This document shows, piece after piece, positions 8,901 to 20,090 of a stretch of 64,000 bases of DNA. The DNA comes from Ahniella affigens (GTDB lineage: Bacteria; Pseudomonadota; Gammaproteobacteria; Xanthomonadales; Ahniellaceae), in NCBI RefSeq assembly GCF_003015185.1, contig NZ_CP027860.1:5239001-5303000 (forward strand), written 5' to 3'. The notes beneath the pieces were generated by a model. That model did no database searches, had not been told where the DNA came from, and was given only the letters and a program-made list of their open reading frames with translations. Position numbers and translations under genes: made by a program. Each line of letters opens with the position of its first letter. Position 1 is the first letter of the stretch.

Positions 8901-9232
8901 TCCCCCATTCCGGGTACGGTGCAGTCAGCAAAATTGATCCCCTGAGCGCTAGCGAGCCGGATCTCAGCCAGCGCGGGTATGGTCGTTCGCGCGAATCTTG
9001 CCACGGATGTAACAATTTTTTCATCCCTTTCAGTGGGGATTTCCCGGGCATTCAGGCGGGGTTCTGGGCGCGGCGCCGATCGGACCAGGGGCTTGCTCGG
9101 CCGGTTGGCAGTAACTGATTGATTTGATTGACTTGCGTGGGGCTGGCCCTGGTCGGCACTGTGGGCGAGCAAGGTCCACACCCCGGCACGAAGCCTGGGA
9201 CGGTCGGTTAGGATAAGTTGGGCGTTCGGCAT
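8897..9232 (-). CDS. Possible first gene of the pilus operon, unknown function
   Basis: A 111-residue frame beginning MPNAQLILTDRP, with AGGA 8 bases before the ATG at 9232. Its TGA overlaps the next ATG (ATGA), as at other junctions in this operon; this is the main argument that it is real. There is no clear signal peptide, only a weakly hydrophobic N terminus, a Ser/Gln-rich middle and a basic-acidic C-terminal half. No family was recognised. It could instead be a chance ORF in the operon leader. Confidence 0.4.
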   Translation of the reverse strand: MPNAQLILTDRPRLRAGVWTLLAHSADQGQPHASQSNQSVTANRPSKPLVRSAPRPEPRLNAREIPTERDEKIVTSVARFARTTIPALAEIRLASAQGINFADCTVPGMGE

Positions 9233-9410
9233 AGCGGCGTCCTGTTGGGATGCGCCCACTGTACGAACCGGTCGATCTCACCGACCCGCGATATCCGGGG
9301 GTTTTTTTGAGTTCTTGTAGGCTAGTTGCGAGTGGCACTTGGGCGCGACTTTGCGCTGTGAATCGTTCCCGATGCCACGAAACAGGCGATGCTTTGTCCG
9401 CGGGAATGTG

Positions 9411-9510
9411 GCAAGTAGTCACCGCTGCAACCTTCTTTCGCGAGTGCGGGAGCCGAGGCTTCTTTTGGCTCCCGCACTGGTAGATTCGGCCTGCGGAGTA
9501 GGCTACTTGC
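9411..9510. repeat. Hairpin element with GCAAGTAG arms
   Basis: An 8-bp terminal inverted repeat (GCAAGTAG at 9411-9418, CTACTTGC at 9503-9510) flanks an inner 12-bp perfect stem (9443-9454 with 9467-9478, GTGCGGGAGCC/GGCTCCCGCAC plus A-T). A related pair of arms surrounds hairpins at 56132-56267. It lies between the pilus operon and the gene ending at 9572, in a gap of about 340 bases where no other feature was seen. It may be a small non-autonomous repeat or a terminator-like structure; there is no T run. Confidence 0.5.
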
Positions 9511-9571
9511 GAACAGTCTCTTCGGCAGGCGTGAAAGCGGAAACATCGCTACCGATCACAAATCCTAGCGT

Positions 9572-10393
9572 TTAGCAGGCGTAAGGCGCAGGTACGCCTT
9601 CGCAGACTTTTTCCTTTGGGAATGGTCTAGGCGCACTCTGACTGCGGCGCAGCCTGAAGATTGGGATGAATTCCTTGCGTTGAAGTTGAATTGCTGCGCT
9701 ACTTTCGACATCTGCCCAGAAGCGCGGCGTTAGCTCCTGCAGCGGAATCTGCTCGCTAATTTGCATCGCTTTGTAGTCGCCCATCATGGCTGCCATGCGC
9801 AGCGCGACCGCCGCATCCTTCAATTGGTTGGTCGCCCGCCCGTACTCGGGGTCACGCCGATACAAGTCGAGGCGTGCTCGGGCTTCTACGATCAGCGGGT
9901 AGATCGTCCCAGTCGTCGAGGCGAGTGCTGACAATTCAAGAAATTTCGCGTCTACTTGAAACTGGCCGATATCGACTATTTGCTTTTCGATTCCGAGCGC
10001 GATCAATGTAGGGCTCTTCTCGTCATGACCCATCGCAATCAACGCGTCTGCATCGAGATTCGCCGCCTTCTCACGCACTTCTAAGCTCGGATATCCCATT
10101 CTGCTTAGCCACCGTGCTTCAGCGTCACTCTCTGCTTGCTCATAAGATGTCATAGAGCACGGTTGCTCACATGAAAACTCCGTTCGTTTTTCTTGGGACA
10201 ACGAGCCTCCATTGGCTTGTTCGGCGTATGCAACCGTAGGAAACGGGCCTTGCTCCGAATCCGCGCCCCCTTTGGAGGACGCGGAGCTTTGTTCGGCTAG
10301 GTCTTGCGGTGCTTGACTAGAGTCCCGTTGCACCAACCAAAACGCAGCGCCACAAAGGGCTGCTAAGGCCATTGCGATGTAGCGCGTTCTCAT
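9572..10393 (-). CDS. Membrane-anchored protein of unknown function
   Basis: A 273-residue protein. The ATG at 10393 overlaps the stop of the upstream gene (ATGA), so it was preferred over an in-frame ATG 9 bases earlier. Residues 6-22 form a single hydrophobic segment (signal anchor or uncleaved signal). A low-complexity Ser/Ala/Gln linker and a mostly helical domain follow, with alternating Leu/Ala helices (..LDADALIAMGHDE.., ..QLKDAAVALRMAAMMG..) reminiscent of Sel1/TPR-type helical repeats. Cysteines occur early (..CEQPCSM..) and at the C terminus (..KVCEG..PYAC), so the main domain is probably periplasmic. No specific family was recognised. Confidence 0.65.
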   Translation of the reverse strand: MRTRYIAMALAALCGAAFWLVQRDSSQAPQDLAEQSSASSKGGADSEQGPFPTVAYAEQANGGSLSQEKRTEFSCEQPCSMTSYEQAESDAEARWLSRMGYPSLEVREKAANLDADALIAMGHDEKSPTLIALGIEKQIVDIGQFQVDAKFLELSALASTTGTIYPLIVEARARLDLYRRDPEYGRATNQLKDAAVALRMAAMMGDYKAMQISEQIPLQELTPRFWADVESSAAIQLQRKEFIPIFRLRRSQSAPRPFPKEKVCEGVPAPYAC

Positions 10394-11319
10394 AATCCGC
10401 AACCGTAGGCCTGGTTCTTCATTTGGAAAACGGCGCAGTCTCGCTGTGCGACAACCGCTGCTTCTTTGTCTGAAAGTGAATCGGTCGGGCCAGTGAGAAA
10501 TAGCCCTGCGAACAGCTGAATCAACTCGTTCGCACGCGGCGCGATTCTATCCACAACTGCCGAAACGTAGTTGTTCGTGAGAAAGCCGAGTAGCCTCGTT
10601 TCAATGGGTGCACCCATTTGACCGTTCTCATAGTGAAGTCGCTGGAAAGCGCCAAGGCATGAATCAAATGCGTCGCTGAAACTGGTCAGCTGGCCGCTGT
10701 CAATGTCTTGGCGTAGCTCTCCCATGCAAGCCCATGCGACCGTATCAATCAAATAGGTATGTGCCGAACCTTGGTCATTGCCTGATGTCAGCATCATTGT
10801 ATGGTGCATCATCGCGCTTCGAACAGAGTCCGCGAAATTTGGGTCTGCCTCATTGTCGAGATAGTCCCGCAGTAGGTCTAGTCCGCCGCCTGGATCGCTT
10901 TCGTCAATTCCGAAATCCCATGTGTAAGGGGGAACGACCGGACTTGGGCAATTGTCAGGGCGGTCGTTCGCGAGTTCGAGACACTGCATAGAACTCGGCC
11001 CGAACATAGAGCCGCCTACTGCGTATGGATTTCCTTCGAAGAGCCGACCACCGACACCAAGCTGAGGTGGTGAGGGCGGCGGCGTCGCAGTGACGATGAC
11101 TGTTGGCATGCAAGGATCCGTCAAAATTACAGCGAATCCAGGATCGCCGATTTCTGACAGGACTGTCGAGTAGATTTCGCTGTTGACGGTTTCTGCAGCT
11201 GAGAATCCTGGCTCGCCGATAGCATTAATGCTCTGCTCATCGCAATTTGCGATGGCCGCTTGCGCGGAGCAAGTTAGCAATAAAACGTGTACCAAACGTA
11301 GGAGAAGCTTGTGTTCCAT
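10390..11319 (-). CDS. Exported protein of unknown function, cotranscribed with the downstream gene
   Basis: A 309-residue protein with a signal peptide to about residue 24 (..AQAAIA-NCDE). GAGGG sits 9 bases before the ATG at 11319. The first mature part holds two near-copies of a short motif (IGEPGFS and IGDPGFA, about 28 residues apart), then a Pro-rich linker and a helical domain from about 120 with Met/His-rich text (..SAMMHHTMMLTSG..). Seven cysteines in the mature part suggest disulfides. It forms a translationally coupled pair with the next gene. No family was recognised; a partner role in the periplasm is inferred from the coupling. Confidence 0.65.
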   Translation of the reverse strand: MEHKLLLRLVHVLLLTCSAQAAIANCDEQSINAIGEPGFSAAETVNSEIYSTVLSEIGDPGFAVILTDPCMPTVIVTATPPPSPPQLGVGGRLFEGNPYAVGGSMFGPSSMQCLELANDRPDNCPSPVVPPYTWDFGIDESDPGGGLDLLRDYLDNEADPNFADSVRSAMMHHTMMLTSGNDQGSAHTYLIDTVAWACMGELRQDIDSGQLTSFSDAFDSCLGAFQRLHYENGQMGAPIETRLLGFLTNNYVSAVVDRIAPRANELIQLFAGLFLTGPTDSLSDKEAAVVAQRDCAVFQMKNQAYGCGL

Positions 11320-11396
11320 TTGACAATACCCTCAAGTTAATGACAAGAGCGATCTACTTTCAGGTTCAAGAAGTGTCGCGCTCTATCGATATTGTT

Positions 11397-11540
11397 TCAT
11401 ATGGTTGCATTTTGGATCAATTGACGATTTGCGCGGATGATCAATGAGACGGGGGCCTTGTTCTCGTTCGGCCAGCAAGACCTTGCCACGAGACCCATGC
11501 TGCTACTGGTAGCGTCGATGGGACCGAGTATGGTTGACAT
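11397..11540 (-). CDS. Small ORF of 47 codons with a good ribosome binding site, unknown
   Basis: An ATG at 11540 follows AGGAAA at 7-base spacing and encodes a 47-residue peptide (MSTILGPIDATSSSMG..) ending 77 bases before the exported-protein gene at 11319. No signal sequence or family was recognised. An overlapping frame in another phase (11503-11763) weakens the case. From 11541 to 11816 nothing else was seen. Confidence 0.3.
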   Translation of the reverse strand: MSTILGPIDATSSSMGLVARSCWPNENKAPVSLIIRANRQLIQNATI

Positions 11541-11816
11541 ATCGGATTTCCTTTCGGTCAAAAATTGGTCCGCAGGGTAATTGGTTTTCGGCAAGAACCC
11601 TGCAGCGGTGGGCAAGTAGCTTCGCCTTACATGGACTTTCTTTGAACGCCGCGCGCACATCGATCGCTTCCGGGAGCAGCCTGATCGGAAACAAGTAGAC
11701 GATTTCGACCGCCGCATTAAGGTATTTCAACATGCGCTCCGATTTTCTCGAATCATCGTACATGCGGATTCGTTGCAGGTAGTATCGACGGCGCCCGATG
11801 CCCCTAGGTAGAGTAG

Positions 11817-12209
11817 ATGGCCGTCACTAACAATGAGACCTTTCTTCTCGAGCTATTCGCCTTCGTGCCCGCCCTCTCGCTGCGCCGCATGTTCGGTGGC
11901 GTCGGGGTATTTCACGACGGGCAGATGTTTGCGCTTAGTATCGAGGAACAGGTTTATCTGAAGGCTGATGCCGACACCGAAGGCGTTTTTCAGGCCAAGG
12001 GTCTGCGGCCGTTTACGTATGAGGCCAAGGGCAAGGCGATGGTCATTCGTTACTACGAGTTGGATGCGGAGGCGTTTGAGGACCCGGCGGTGCTCAAGTA
12101 CTGGGTGCAGTTGGCGATGGGGGCGGCGTTGCGGAAGGCCAAGTCGGGTGGGTCATCGGCCAGGCCGAAGGTCGGCCCGAAAGCGGTGCGCAAGCGCTCT
12201 CGAGCGTGA
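11817..12209 (+). CDS. TfoX N-terminal domain protein
   Basis: A 130-residue protein consisting of the TfoX N-terminal domain (about 5-105: FLLELFAFVPALSLRRMFGGVGVF..., then LKADADTE..F and YYELDAEAFEDPAVL) and a basic Lys/Arg/Ser-rich tail of about 25 residues. Full TfoX/Sxy regulators of competence also have a C-terminal domain, which is absent here. Single-domain members are common and their role is not settled, so a competence function should not be assumed. It is transcribed alone, in the opposite sense to its left neighbours. A 6-bp hairpin (CAGTCC/GGACTG, 12218-12235) lies just past the stop. Confidence 0.8.
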   Translation: MAVTNNETFLLELFAFVPALSLRRMFGGVGVFHDGQMFALSIEEQVYLKADADTEGVFQAKGLRPFTYEAKGKAMVIRYYELDAEAFEDPAVLKYWVQLAMGAALRKAKSGGSSARPKVGPKAVRKRSRA

Positions 12210-12366
12210 GGGAGGAGCAGTCCGCCGTGGGACTGAAGCAACTGCGGCGCCAGTCTCTAGTGCCCGCTCAGAATCATGTCCGCTGCCTTCTCGGCAATCG
12301 CCAACGTGGACGCTTGCGTGTTGCCACGGGTGATGGTGGGTCAGCCTGATCCTGGCGCTGCTGGTT

Positions 12367-12846
12367 TTACTTGCCAAGCGTATCGGCTCGCTCAGCAACG
12401 TCCCGCTCAAGTTCCGTCTGCCGTTGCTGCCTTGGTCGCTGCCGCCACGCACCACCGGCGCGCGCGATCACGGCGATCAGCAGCAGCGCGACGATGCGTC
12501 CAAGTCCATCTCGCGCCCCTGCGTGCAGCAGGTGGATTCCTGAGCTCAGTCCGGCGAACTCCCGGGTTGGCAGCGCGTTCCATTCCGCTGGCGGTGTTTC
12601 AGCGCCATCAGGCCAGGTTCGGTAGGCCATCGGTTCACCCTGCCCCCGATGCGCCATGCCAAGTTGCACGCGGAATGGATCCTGGCCTGGTTGCAGCGCG
12701 TGGGTCGGTGCTGAGATTTGAATCATTCCGTTGCGATCGTCGACCCGACTGCCCGGCACCGGCAAACAAGCGAGATCCGCCGCAACGGCGTCGCGCTGAT
12801 CAGTTCGGCCCGGTTTCTTAATCGCGCCATCGGCGCCAACCAGCAC
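12367..12846 (-). pseudogene. Possible gene remnant with one membrane segment
   Basis: A minus frame is open from 12942 to 12367. It has no ATG near its 5' end; the only usable start is a GTG at 12846. The translation looks protein-like: RLVLVGADGAIKK, a WPDGAETPP stretch, then a C-terminal hydrophobic helix (GRIVALLLIAVIARAGG) and a charged tail. No family was recognised. It may be an N-terminally truncated gene or simply an open frame. The rest of 12210-13057 shows nothing else convincing. Confidence 0.3.
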
Positions 12847-13057
12847 GAGTCGGTACGGAGCGTCGATGGCGCCCCAGGTTTGTGCGAGTCTGATCCGGTT
12901 TGCACCGCGACTGCGTGACGTGGCGACGAGACGGAGAAGGTCTCATGTTGATGCGTGCGGCGGTCGGCCAGAGTTAGCGCACTCTTGGACGTGTTGATCG
13001 GGTTGCATCGGGCATGAGGTGCCAAGGCAAGTGATGACGCGCAGCGTCGTCGCGAGC

Positions 13058-13086
13058 TTGGGGCGCCGCCAACGCCGCTCTACAAT
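13058..13086 (+). promoter_or_regulatory. Sigma-70-like promoter for ychJ
   Basis: TTGGGG (13058-13063) and TACAAT (13081-13086) are separated by 17 bases, giving a weak -35 and a good -10. Transcription would start near 13093, about 95 bases before the YchJ start codon. Confidence 0.5.
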
Positions 13087-13119
13087 CTGACGACCCAATC
13101 CCGATCGAGAGTTACCACG

Positions 13120-13191
13120 ATGCCCTGCGTGATCGCAGCCGTCCCTATCGTCCGCATGTCGTGCGGCGAACATAGGGGTATCTCAACATGA
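13120..13191 (+). CDS. Possible 23-codon leader peptide before ychJ
   Basis: An ATG at 13120 with GAGAG 9 bases upstream opens a 23-residue frame ([20 protein letters not shown]..) whose TGA overlaps the ychJ ATG. The overlap would couple the two. No attenuator structure was identified, so this may be chance. Confidence 0.25.
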   Translation: MPCVIAAVPIVRMSCGEHRGIST

Positions 13192-13568
13192 TGCCCTGCC
13201 CCTGTGGTGGCAAAGACTACGCGATGTGTTGCGGCCGGTTTCATGCCGGCGCGTTGGCGCCATCGCCAGAATGGCTCATGCGCTCACGCTACACCGCGTA
13301 TGTGCGAGGCGATCAGCAGTATTTGCTCGCAACCTGGCATCCTTCGACGCGCCCGGCTGCGCTTGATTTGGACGACGCGGCGCAAGCCACAATGCGCTGG
13401 CTGGGTCTGACAGTCAAGGCAGCGCGTGAGGATGGTGATTGGGGCGAGGTTGAGTTCATCGCCCGGTTCCGTGTTGGCGGCCAGTCGGCGCAGCGCTTGC
13501 ATGAACGCAGTCGGTTTGAGCGTCTGGACGGGCGTTGGTACTACGTGGACGGCGTGTTCGTGCGTTGA
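13188..13568 (+). CDS. ychJ: YchJ family protein (SEC-C motif plus NTF2-like domain)
   Basis: A 126-residue protein of the UPF0225/YchJ family. The N terminus carries the zinc-binding SEC-C motif ([14 protein letters not shown], residues 4-19), followed by an NTF2-like fold with the family features MRSRYTAYV and WHPSTRP and a C-terminal RWYYVDG. The SEC-C motif binds zinc in SecA and other proteins; the cellular role of YchJ is not firmly established. It is a single gene converging on the kinase to its right. Confidence 0.88.
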   Translation: MMPCPCGGKDYAMCCGRFHAGALAPSPEWLMRSRYTAYVRGDQQYLLATWHPSTRPAALDLDDAAQATMRWLGLTVKAAREDGDWGEVEFIARFRVGGQSAQRLHERSRFERLDGRWYYVDGVFVR

Positions 13569-13677
13569 CTCGCGGCGTGATGTCGTGCGCAGCTGCAAGA
13601 CCAGATTGGCTCGATGCGTTCAATAGCTGATCCTCCAACGGCACTGAGCGCGGCAGTGGCGTTGGCGCGATTGGCCA

Positions 13678-16344
13678 CTAATGTTGCGCGCTGTTCTGTA
13701 TGCGTTCGGCATCGGTGAGTAGGATCTCGGCAATCGGCAGAATTCTGGAAAGATCAGGTTCAACCTGCTTCGGCATCGGCGCGCCAGCGCGTCTGCAAGC
13801 GTCCACAAGTTGCGTTGGGTATGGCCATCCGCGGTGCTGAAACCAGCGCACGAGTTCGGCGAGTTCGGCGCGCGCTGCCGCATGCTCCTGACGCTGCCAG
13901 GCGGCGTCAGCGAGCCAAATCGCCGATTGCCACCAGCCACCATCATCGCGTGCGGCCTGCGCGGCGGCGATTGCCTGCAGTCGTTGGCGTGCCGTGGTGT
14001 TGCCTTCCAACTCATCCAAGTACGCGAGCGCCGCGTCGGCTTCTCTGGTGTGCGGCGACTCCCAGTTTGGATCGTCCAAGTTCGCGGCGCAGATCCTCGC
14101 ATCGGTCAGGCGGGTACGGGCCGAGACGTGGTCGCCGCGGGCCAGGGCCACCAAACCGCCGATGCGCTCGACGTCACGACAATCGAGGTTGGTCCGCTGC
14201 ACGTCGCTCTGATATTGGTCGTGAATGTGTTGGTAGGCTGCTTCAGCCGGTTCGAAGGCGCCGGCGCGATATTGGGCCGCGAGCGTCGCAGTGGGTATGT
14301 CCTGCGCGAACTCGTGGTTTGCGCCGAACTGTTTGACGATCCAATGCTGTGAGCGCTGGATCACCGCTTCGGCTCGTGGTTCAGTTGCAAAGCTGGCGAG
14401 TGCCGTGCCGACAAACATCATGAATGCGCCGCGATTGATGTCGTCCTTGGGGAGCCACTGGTCGGCGGCTGCGACGACTCGTTCGGCGTCTCGGAGCACC
14501 TTGTCCCGCTGCAGATTGACTAGGTGCGCCTGCAATTCGTAAGCCGGCCGGTACGCTGGGACGGTTCTCGCATTGAAGCGCTGATCTTCCGGGACTTGAT
14601 TCGCCAATTCGATCAACACCTCAGTGGGAAGTTCGGGCCAATGCGTCGCGACTGCAGTCGTGTCGCCGCGCATAGCGCCAATCACCGAGCGCAGCATTTG
14701 TGCGCTGTATTGTTGCGCGGGTGGCAGCGCTGGGTTCTTGGCGACCTGATCCAATGTAGACAATGCAGCGGGGATGTCTTCGGCCCACCAATAGTGCTGT
14801 GCCAGTTGCAACGTCCGGTGCGCCAGCGTAGCGGCGTCGTAGGTGCCGAGCTGCTGCATCTCGGCAAGTTCCAACGCCTGCGCATGTGCGGCCTCACGCA
14901 GCGCGTCGGTCCGGGCCAATGTGTTGGCGAGTACGCCGTACATTTCGATGCGTGCCTCGGGTTGATCGGCAAGTTGGGTGGCAACTGCCTGCAACCCTTG
15001 CAGTGCGAGCTCACGCGCCGTGACTTCGCGACCTGACACCCATCGGTTGGCTTGGGCAAAGCTGTTGATCACGAAGTTCTTGGTCGCGTCGGCGCGCTGC
15101 GCCTGCCTGATCGCGGTGTTGCGCTGTTGTACCAGTACGACGCCGAAACCAATCAGGCTCAGGAACAATACCGTTGCCAGACCGGTTGCAAGCGGATTGC
15201 GGCGGATCCACTTGCTGGTGCGATACCACCAGGAGTTGGGGCGTGCGCGAATGGGGCGTTGTTCGAGCCAGTTTTGTAAGTCTTCAGCAAACGCTTGGAC
15301 GGTGGCGTAGCGTCGGGTGGGTTCGCGCTCCAGAGCTTTCAAGACGATTGTGTCCAGATCGCCACGCAGCACCGCTTGTTGTCGCGTCGACGTCGGGCTC
15401 GTTTGCTGTTTGAGGATCGTGCTTGGCGCGGGTGCATCAGTATCGGTGATGGCTTGAAGCAAGCTGATGCCTGCTGGATCACCATCCCGAACTTTGTGGG
15501 GACGTTTACCAGTCAGCAGTTCGAACAGCATGACGCCGAGGCTGTAGAGATCCGTCGCAGCGCTGATCGGCGCACCTCGGATTTGCTCGGGCGCTGCGTA
15601 GGCAAGCGTCATCGGTGCACGACTGTTGGTCTGCGCTGCGCCCGGTTCTGACAGCATCGTTGCCACGCCAAAGTCGAGTAGCTTCGGTTCGTGCAGCGGG
15701 TCGACGATGATGTTCTGTGGTTTGAGGTCGCGATGCACAATCAAATTTTGATGGGCGTATTGCACCGCGTTGGCCAACTTGATCATGAGCCGGACACTCT
15801 CGCGAGCGCTCAGGCTGTTATGCGCGATCAGTTGGTCGAGTGTGTCGCCGGGCACGTATTCCATCGCGTACCAGGGCAGCGCATCGGATGGCGTCTCCGC
15901 GTTGTCCAGCACGCCCCCGTCGTACATCCGTGCAATGTTCTGATGCTGGAGACCAGCGAGTATCTGGCGTTCGCGCTGGAAGCGATTGAACAGGGCCACG
16001 CTGCCCATGGCGTGTCGGATCACTTTGATCGCGACGTGTTGGCGGTACGTGCCGTCGTCGCGCTCGGCCAGAAACACTGAGCCCATGCCACCATGACCTA
16101 GTGGCCGCACCACGCGATAGGGGCCGAAGCGCGCGGGGATTCTTGGCGAGATCGCAGCGTCGTGGCGCTCGGCCTGCAGACTCGGTTCGATCATCTGGCG
16201 GACTTGCTCGCGAATCCATGGATCGTCGCAGTCGGCCAGGATCTGTTCGCGCTGACTGTCCGCCGCATCCAGTACGTGGTCCAGCAGGTCTCGTACCTGC
16301 TGAAGCTGATGCATACGCTTTTGCGGCGACGGATCGTTGGTCAT
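13678..16344 (-). CDS. Membrane Ser/Thr protein kinase with C-terminal TPR-like region
   Basis: An 888-residue PknB-type kinase. The kinase domain (about 65-335) has a glycine loop GHGGMGSVF, catalytic Lys in VAIKVI, HRDLKPQN, DFG and a Pro-Glu substrate motif (YAAPEQI), so it should be active. A single membrane helix lies near 388-410, and the rest is helical and TPR-like, probably outside the cytoplasm. Such kinases often follow an ECF sigma factor in Lysobacterales; none is visible here. Upstream on the same strand are a small membrane protein and a thioesterase, with gaps of 82 and 42 bases. The start is uncertain: ATG at 16344 was used, and a GTG at 16365 is possible. Confidence 0.88.
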   Translation of the reverse strand: MTNDPSPQKRMHQLQQVRDLLDHVLDAADSQREQILADCDDPWIREQVRQMIEPSLQAERHDAAISPRIPARFGPYRVVRPLGHGGMGSVFLAERDDGTYRQHVAIKVIRHAMGSVALFNRFQRERQILAGLQHQNIARMYDGGVLDNAETPSDALPWYAMEYVPGDTLDQLIAHNSLSARESVRLMIKLANAVQYAHQNLIVHRDLKPQNIIVDPLHEPKLLDFGVATMLSEPGAAQTNSRAPMTLAYAAPEQIRGAPISAATDLYSLGVMLFELLTGKRPHKVRDGDPAGISLLQAITDTDAPAPSTILKQQTSPTSTRQQAVLRGDLDTIVLKALEREPTRRYATVQAFAEDLQNWLEQRPIRARPNSWWYRTSKWIRRNPLATGLATVLFLSLIGFGVVLVQQRNTAIRQAQRADATKNFVINSFAQANRWVSGREVTARELALQGLQAVATQLADQPEARIEMYGVLANTLARTDALREAAHAQALELAEMQQLGTYDAATLAHRTLQLAQHYWWAEDIPAALSTLDQVAKNPALPPAQQYSAQMLRSVIGAMRGDTTAVATHWPELPTEVLIELANQVPEDQRFNARTVPAYRPAYELQAHLVNLQRDKVLRDAERVVAAADQWLPKDDINRGAFMMFVGTALASFATEPRAEAVIQRSQHWIVKQFGANHEFAQDIPTATLAAQYRAGAFEPAEAAYQHIHDQYQSDVQRTNLDCRDVERIGGLVALARGDHVSARTRLTDARICAANLDDPNWESPHTREADAALAYLDELEGNTTARQRLQAIAAAQAARDDGGWWQSAIWLADAAWQRQEHAAARAELAELVRWFQHRGWPYPTQLVDACRRAGAPMPKQVEPDLSRILPIAEILLTDAERIQNSAQH

Positions 16345-16426
16345 CGGATGACGCTTGATGGTCACACCATCTTAGCGAAGCGCGCACGCCTCGCAATATC
16401 GCTGCAGATGTTCGGTGTGGTGCGAG

Positions 16427-16849
16427 TCAGCGCGGGCGCTTTCGGGCGCGCGCTGCGCCGATCCAACGGAGTACATGTGGCAGTAACGCGACGATGATCA
16501 GCGGTGCGGTTTGCAACAGGAGCGCGAGCCACCAAGGGACGTCACCAAAATCGCGCGGAATGTGGCCAGCTTCGTCGGGAATGACGGTCAAATAGATCGC
16601 GATGGGAATCATGACGTACGTGTAGAAATAGGTCGTCAGAACCTGCACCCAATCCAGAGCGAGTCGTTCAATCAAGTACAGCTCACGTCCGCCTAGACCG
16701 GCACGACTGTCTTGTACGCGTGCACTCGACATGGGGAAAATGGGCAGCGTGGCTGCGATAGCCCACTCGGTGGTGATGTACGAACCATCGCGTCGGAAGC
16801 ACCGTCGGCCGTAATAGGTCGAACCGAAACCATTGATCGAAGCAGCCAT
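16427..16849 (-). CDS. Small membrane protein of unknown function
   Basis: A 140-residue protein with AAGGAA just upstream of the ATG at 16849. The N terminus reads NGFGSTYYGRRCFRRDGSYITTEW, then FPMSS; this pattern recurs in uncharacterised membrane proteins I have seen in this group, but no name is known to me. Two membrane helices lie near 65-88 and 103-125, with a basic C terminus. It lies between a thioesterase and a Ser/Thr kinase, both on the same strand. Confidence 0.7.
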   Translation of the reverse strand: MAASINGFGSTYYGRRCFRRDGSYITTEWAIAATLPIFPMSSARVQDSRAGLGGRELYLIERLALDWVQVLTTYFYTYVMIPIAIYLTVIPDEAGHIPRDFGDVPWWLALLLQTAPLIIVALLPHVLRWIGAARARKRPR

Positions 16850-16891
16850 GAGTTCCTTTTAGCGCTGATGACGTGCGAGCGCGGGTGGGAT

Positions 16892-17344
16892 TTAGGCACT
16901 CGGCTTTTGGATGGAGGGGAGTTCGGCAAACGTATCGGTTCGGGCGATTTCGTTCAAGGCAGCGAGGAGATCAGGGGGCGGTGGCTGAAGTTTTCTGGTT
17001 TCCAGATTCAACCAACTACCAGAACTTTGGATGCGTGCGCACAGTTTGCCGGCGTCGTTCGTAAACGTGTTCTGCATGATAAATCGCGAGCCGTCTGGGG
17101 CCAGGCCGGCCAAGGTCAGTTCGACGTGGAACATTTCGAGCAGGCTGATTTCGCGTTGGTAGTCGATTTCATCGCGAAACAGTACGGGACCAAGTCGACG
17201 CTGGCGGAACTCAGACATCGGGAATCCGTGCGCCGCGAAAAACATCATGCGCACATCGGCGGCGCGATCGAGAAACGCGGTGTTGGCCATATGGGCATTG
17301 AAATCCATGTCTCCCCATCCGGCCTGAAAGGTTTGTCGAAACAT
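16892..17344 (-). CDS. Acyl-CoA thioesterase, 4-hydroxybenzoyl-CoA thioesterase (hotdog) family
   Basis: A 150-residue single hotdog domain. The N-terminal motif GDMDFNAHMANTAFLDRA matches the YbgC/4HBT active-site region, with Asp and the neighbouring His/Asn forming the catalytic pocket. It would hydrolyse an acyl-CoA thioester; the substrate is unknown. GGAGGA precedes the ATG at 17344. A gap of 217 bases to gyrB holds no feature that I can name. Confidence 0.85.
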   Translation of the reverse strand: MFRQTFQAGWGDMDFNAHMANTAFLDRAADVRMMFFAAHGFPMSEFRQRRLGPVLFRDEIDYQREISLLEMFHVELTLAGLAPDGSRFIMQNTFTNDAGKLCARIQSSGSWLNLETRKLQPPPPDLLAALNEIARTDTFAELPSIQKPSA

Positions 17345-17561
17345 GCTGTCCTCCGCGCGTGGCTTGATGGCTATCGAAGCAAGCTGCTTTGTGGAAAATT
17401 GCGGTGTGCGGTTTTGGATTGCGCACTGGGTATGTTGTGTTCGATCGTCGCCCGTTTGTTGCGATGGTAGTACGTGGCATCCGGTTCCCGATTGATCGCA
17501 GGTCGCGCGCCGTCACGTGATCGTCAACGGCGCGCAGTCTGGTGTGCGTTCGGCCTGTGCC

Positions 17562-20030
<2,469 letters not shown>

Positions 20031-20090
20031 TTAAGGGGTATCGAAAATCAGTCCGCCGTGCCGCGCACGTTCGGTCTGGGATAGCCTGGG

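Noticed and set aside
9030-9422. A 130-codon minus-strand ORF upstream of the pilus operon
   Set aside because: Very rich in Pro, Arg and Ser, crosses the repeat element and overlaps the better-supported 111-codon frame.
11503-11763. An 86-codon minus-strand ORF
   Set aside because: It has a plausible hydrophobic stretch but no ribosome site at its start and overlaps another small ORF with a better site. Neither could be confirmed.
12276-12821. A 181-codon plus-strand ORF in the gap after the TfoX-like gene
   Set aside because: Composition is Arg/Ala/Pro-rich with no motif; the opposite-strand frame is the more protein-like one, and even that is doubtful.
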